Shown here: piece after piece, positions 5,437 to 8,244 of the stretch | How the letters are laid out: each line of letters begins with the position of its first letter | Position numbering within the stretch: the first letter of the stretch is position 1 | DNA from: Competibacteraceae bacterium UBA2792 | GTDB taxonomy: Bacteria > Pseudomonadota > Gammaproteobacteria > Competibacterales > Competibacteraceae | DNA: 8,244 bases | Direction: 5' to 3' | Assembly: GCA_002352125.1 (NCBI GenBank) | Contig: DEHU01000290.1 | Coordinates: 1-8,244 of the forward strand | Program-made: the position numbers and the translations under genes | Notes under the pieces: model-generated | What the model was told of the DNA's origin: nothing | The model's database searches: none | The model's input: the letters and a program-made list of their open reading frames with translations, nothing else

Positions 5437-6426
5437 TTATTCCCCGACCACGTTAGCGCACTGCCCGGTGCGCTCGAACTCGGCGAAATTGCCCAAGGTG
5501 GTTTCGGCGATGTTGCGCAAGGCGTGATCGGTGAGAAAAGCCATGTGCGAGGTCACCAGCACATTCGGGAAGGTCAGCAGCCGCGCCAGTTCGTCGTTGG
5601 TCGGCACCTTATCCGATAAATCCTGGTAAAAGTAATCCGCTTCTTCCTCGTACACGTCGATGGCCAGCAGGCCGATCTTGCCGTTCTTGAGAGACTGGAT
5701 CACCTTGCCGGTATCCAGCAGAGCGCCGCGACTGGTGTTGACGATGAACACGCCGTCTTTCAAATAAGGCAAGGTTTCCTCGTTGAGGATGTGGCGGGTT
5801 TCCGGAGTCAACGGACAGTGAAGAGTGATGATGTCGGCCTCGCGGGCGAAAGTGGGTCCATCTACATAGGTCGCCCACTGCTTCACGGCTTCGTTGGGAA
5901 ACTTGTCGTAAGCCAGAATGCGGCAGCCGAAGCCGCTCAGATTCTTGATTACCATCTGGCCGATTTTGCCGGTGCCGAACACGCCGACCGTCTTGTCGCG
6001 TAGCTCGAACCCTTCCAGCCCGGCGATCTCGAAATTGAATTCGCGGCTGCGGTTGTAGGCTTTGTGGGTTTTGCGTCCCAGCGTCAGGATGAGTGCCAGG
6101 GTAAATTCCGAGACCGCGTTGGGCGAATAGGCCGGTACCCGCGCCACTAGGATTCCATGTCGTTTGGCCGCTGCCAGATCGATCTGGTTGTAGCCGGCGC
6201 TGCGAGTGGCGATCAGTTGCGTACCGTGTTGGACGAGATCGGCGATCACGGCGGCATTGCAGGCATCGTTGACGAAGATGCACACGCCGGGAAACCCGCG
6301 CGCCAACGCCATCGTTTCCGGCGACAGGCGCGGCTCGAAGAACGTCAGGTCGTGGCCGAATTGGGCGTTGTAGCGTTCCAGCGACTGACGGTCGTAGGAC
6401 TTGGTGCTAAACACGGCGATTTTCAT
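5437..6426 (-). CDS. ldhA: Fermentative D-lactate dehydrogenase
   Basis: Cytoplasmic NADH-dependent enzyme that reduces pyruvate to D-lactate, regenerating NAD+ in fermentation. The start is the ATG at 6426, preceded by GAGGTGATC, a nine-base match to the 16S anti-Shine-Dalgarno; an in-frame GTG at 6435 lies inside that site and is rejected. This gives 329 residues, the length of E. coli LdhA, and the start MKIAVFSTKSYD parallels it. The 2-hydroxyacid dehydrogenase landmarks are in place: FGTGKIGQ (150-157, nucleotide-binding), HCPLTPET (203-210), NTSRGALLD (Arg233), DVYEEEADYFYQD (catalytic Glu about 262) and SHMAFLT (His294). The stretch VCIFVNDA (48-55) also matches the LdhA subgroup rather than other 2-hydroxyacid dehydrogenases. 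It lies 105 bases downstream of fruA on the same strand, with a terminator in between. Confidence 0.95.
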   Translation of the reverse strand: MKIAVFSTKSYDRQSLERYNAQFGHDLTFFEPRLSPETMALARGFPGVCIFVNDACNAAVIADLVQHGTQLIATRSAGYNQIDLAAAKRHGILVARVPAYSPNAVSEFTLALILTLGRKTHKAYNRSREFNFEIAGLEGFELRDKTVGVFGTGKIGQMVIKNLSGFGCRILAYDKFPNEAVKQWATYVDGPTFAREADIITLHCPLTPETRHILNEETLPYLKDGVFIVNTSRGALLDTGKVIQSLKNGKIGLLAIDVYEEEADYFYQDLSDKVPTNDELARLLTFPNVLVTSHMAFLTDHALRNIAETTLGNFAEFERTGQCANVVGE

Positions 6427-6449
6427 CGGGATCACCTCGCTTCGGTTCT

Positions 6450-6483
6450 AAAAATCCACGGACGGAGCCTGCGCCGTCGGTGG
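6450..6483 (-). terminator. Intrinsic terminator after fruA
   Basis: On the minus strand CCAC-C-GACGG (6474-6483) pairs with CCGTC-C-GTGG (6456-6465): nine pairs and one C-C mismatch around the 8-base loop CGCAGGCT. ATTTTT follows directly (A at 6455, T-run at 6450-6454). This is a standard rho-independent terminator about 50 bases past the fruA stop. It ends only 23 bases before the ldhA ATG. Confidence 0.8.
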
Positions 6484-6488
6484 AAAGG

Positions 6489-6507
6489 CGTGGGACATTT
6501 CCCCACG
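6489..6507 (-). other. Second hairpin between fruA and ldhA
   Basis: CGTGGG (6489-6494) and CCCACG (6502-6507) form a perfect 6-bp stem around a 7-base loop, between the fruA stop codon and the main terminator. There is no T-run. It may strengthen termination, protect the fruA mRNA end, or be chance. Confidence 0.4.
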
Positions 6508-6531
6508 TTGCACTACCCACCACGCAAGACG

Positions 6532-8244
6532 TTAACGCACGCCGGCGGGATTCGGCTTCGCTTTGACTTCGACCGGCTTTTTCAGGAAGAACAGCGCGGC
6601 GGTCGTCACCAGCGTTCCCGCCACGATGGCGAGCAGATAGGGGCCAAGATGCGTCACCGCATTGGGAATCGGCAGCACGAACGCGCCACCGTGCGGCACC
6701 CGCAACTCGCAGCCGGCCACCATCGCAATCGCGCCGGTGAGGGCCGAACCGATCATCAGGGCGGGGATGACCCGCAGCGGATCCTTGGCGGCGTAGGGAA
6801 TGGCGCCTTCGGTAATGAAGGAGATGCCGAGCGCGGCGGTCGCACCGGCCGCTTCCCGTTCGTCCAGCGAGAAGCGGTTTTTGAACAGCAGAGCGGCCAG
6901 CGCCAACCCCAGGGGCGGCGTCATACCGGCCGCCATCACCGCCGCCATCGGTCCGTAGATGGGGTCGGTCTGGCTGGTGATCAGCCCGGTGGCGAAGGCG
7001 TAAGCGGCTTTGTTGACCGGGCCGCCCATGTCGAAAGCCATCATCGCGCCGAGCAACAGGCCGAGGAAGGCTGCGTTGGTGCCCTGCATGCTTTTAAGCC
7101 AACTCGTAATCGCCGCGAGCGCGGCGGCAACGGGTTCGCCGACCACGTAATACATCAGCAAACCGACGAGGGTGGTGCCAAGCAACGGCAGGATCAAGAC
7201 CGGTTTGAGGCCGGCCAGCGTGCGCGGCAGCGGGAGGTTGTCGCTGAGAAACTTGACGATATAACCGGCGAGGAAGCCGGCAGCGATACCGCCGAGAAAA
7301 CCGGAACCGATCGCGCTGGCGATCATGCCGCCGATCATGCCCGGCGTGATGCCTGGCCGGTCGGCGATGGAATAGGCAATGAAGCCCGCCAAAACCGGCA
7401 CCATCAGCGCGAAACCGGCTTTCGCCCCGATCTGAAACAAGGTCCAGCCCAAGGTGCCCTTGTGGGCGTCGTCGTAGACGTTGATGCCGCCGAGCGCGAA
7501 GCTGATGGCGATGAGCAAACCGCCCGCCACTACGAAAGGCAGCATGTAGGACACGCCGGTCATCAAGTGCTTGTAAATGCCGGTACGGGCGGCGGCCTGC
7601 TGGGCCTTGGCCTGCTTGACCTGGTCCTCGATACTGGCGCCAGCCGTCGCGCCGCCGGCGATTTTGGCTTCGGCGATCGCCTTGCGCACCAGTTCGGCGC
7701 CGTCGTGAATCGCCGCCTTGGTGCTGGCTTCGTAGATCCGCTTGCCGGCGAAGCGGCTTTTATCGACCTGGGTATCGGCGGCGATGATGACCAGATCCGC
7801 CGCCGCGATGTCTTCGGCGGTCAGGGTATTTTTGGCGCCGACCGAGCCTTGAGTTTCGATCTTGACGGCGTGGCCCTGGCTTTTCGCCCCCTGTTCCAAG
7901 CCTTCCGCCGCCATGAAGGTGTGGGCGATGCCGGTGGGGCAGGAGGTGATGCCGACGATCTTCAAGCTGGCCGCCGTTGCGGCAGCCGATGCCGCAACGC
8001 TGGCGAGCGCGGCTTCGATCACGGCGGCGCCGTTGCGGATCGCCGGCTCGGTGGCGGTTTCGTACAGCGGCTTGTCGACGAAGCGGGCGGTGTCCACCCG
8101 GGTATCGGCGGCGATGATGACCACGTCGGCGGCGGCGATGACCTCGTCCGAGAGCGCGTTGCGCGTTCCGACCGAGCCTTGAGTCTCGACGTGGATGTCG
8201 TGTTGGAGCGCCTTGGCGGCTTGTTCCAGCCCTTCGGCGGCCAT
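6532..8244 (-). CDS. fruA: Fructose-specific PTS permease EIIB-EIIB-EIIC (cut by right edge)
   Basis: Inner-membrane transporter that imports fructose and phosphorylates it to fructose 1-phosphate using phosphate passed down the PTS chain. 570 residues are visible; the reading continues past the edge, and the Met at the edge is internal, because it corresponds to Met111 of the second domain. Two tandem EIIB domains are seen with a 110-residue (330-bp) period: each has [15 protein letters not shown] and VIIAADT. The second carries the phosphocysteine loop [11 protein letters not shown] (Cys102, visible numbering); the first domain's Cys, if present, lies just outside the window. An Ala/Gln-rich linker leads to the EIIC membrane domain (about 221-560), with [13 protein letters not shown] and [14 protein letters not shown], the conserved EIIC motifs. 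The protein ends with [12 protein letters not shown]. fruB and fruK are expected upstream, outside the window. Confidence 0.95.
   Translation of the reverse strand: MAAEGLEQAAKALQHDIHVETQGSVGTRNALSDEVIAAADVVIIAADTRVDTARFVDKPLYETATEPAIRNGAAVIEAALASVAASAAATAASLKIVGITSCPTGIAHTFMAAEGLEQGAKSQGHAVKIETQGSVGAKNTLTAEDIAAADLVIIAADTQVDKSRFAGKRIYEASTKAAIHDGAELVRKAIAEAKIAGGATAGASIEDQVKQAKAQQAAARTGIYKHLMTGVSYMLPFVVAGGLLIAISFALGGINVYDDAHKGTLGWTLFQIGAKAGFALMVPVLAGFIAYSIADRPGITPGMIGGMIASAIGSGFLGGIAAGFLAGYIVKFLSDNLPLPRTLAGLKPVLILPLLGTTLVGLLMYYVVGEPVAAALAAITSWLKSMQGTNAAFLGLLLGAMMAFDMGGPVNKAAYAFATGLITSQTDPIYGPMAAVMAAGMTPPLGLALAALLFKNRFSLDEREAAGATAALGISFITEGAIPYAAKDPLRVIPALMIGSALTGAIAMVAGCELRVPHGGAFVLPIPNAVTHLGPYLLAIVAGTLVTTAALFFLKKPVEVKAKPNPAGVR
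7571..8244 (-). repeat. Internal 330-bp tandem repeat encoding the two EIIB domains
   Basis: DNA encoding the two EIIB domains is similar at nucleotide level, for instance GGTATCGGCGGCGATGATGA at both 7771-7790 and 8101-8120. The spacing is 330 bp, or 110 codons. The match comes from an old in-gene domain duplication common in FruA proteins, possibly homogenised by gene conversion. Confidence 0.7.

Noticed and set aside
5609..6283. Second minus-strand frame inside ldhA (224 codons)
   Set aside because: Arg/Gln/His-rich translation, shifted out of the ldhA frame; a shadow.
7571..8244. Repeat in fruA considered as a mobile or CRISPR-like repeat
   Set aside because: The 330-bp period equals 110 codons and maps to two EIIB domains, so it is a protein domain duplication. 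No short-repeat/spacer array occurs in the window.

Overview
The window comes from a GC-rich proteobacterium, most likely a gammaproteobacterium. The D-lactate dehydrogenase has the same length as the E. coli enzyme and resembles it closely. The fructose PTS permease has the EIIB-EIIB-EIIC layout seen in E. coli, Xanthomonas and relatives. PyrF is the ordinary bacterial type. I cannot name the genus from sequence alone.

Layout, left to right. (1) 1-471, minus: N-terminal part of pyrF, running off the left edge. (2) 590-843: a 5'-truncated, frameshifted second copy of the 3' end of the membrane spermidine-synthase-like gene. (3) 927-1546, minus: a two-gene DUF433 / DUF5615 (VapBC-type) toxin-antitoxin operon with an ATGA overlap. 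(4) 1610-3109, minus: the intact membrane-anchored spermidine-synthase-like gene. Its last 256 bp are the second arm of a direct repeat, so the toxin-antitoxin pair sits exactly between two copies of the gene's 3' end. (5) 3110-3823: AT-richer, mostly non-coding DNA with one doubtful small ORF. (6) 3824-5238, plus: a chagasin-type (I42) inhibitor of papain-like proteases followed by a C1A papain-like cysteine peptidase, the only confident plus-strand genes. (7) 5239-5436: a convergent intergenic region with dense nested inverted repeats. (8) 5437-6426, minus: ldhA. (9) 6450-6483: an intrinsic terminator between fruA and ldhA. (10) 6532-8244, minus: fruA, cut by the right edge inside its first EIIB domain.

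Functional reading. FruA imports and phosphorylates fructose, and LdhA can dispose of pyruvate as D-lactate. Their close tandem placement fits a fermentative sugar module, with a terminator between them that may set how much ldhA is read through. The inhibitor-peptidase pair looks like an enzyme with its own cytoplasmic control protein: all catalytic residues are present and neither protein shows a clear export signal if the short inhibitor start is right. It appears to be inserted, on the opposite strand, into otherwise minus-strand housekeeping DNA. The toxin-antitoxin pair looks like a second insertion, with a duplication signature that suggests single-crossover integration into the 3' end of the spermidine-synthase-like gene. 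These two insertions are the most interesting parts of the window.
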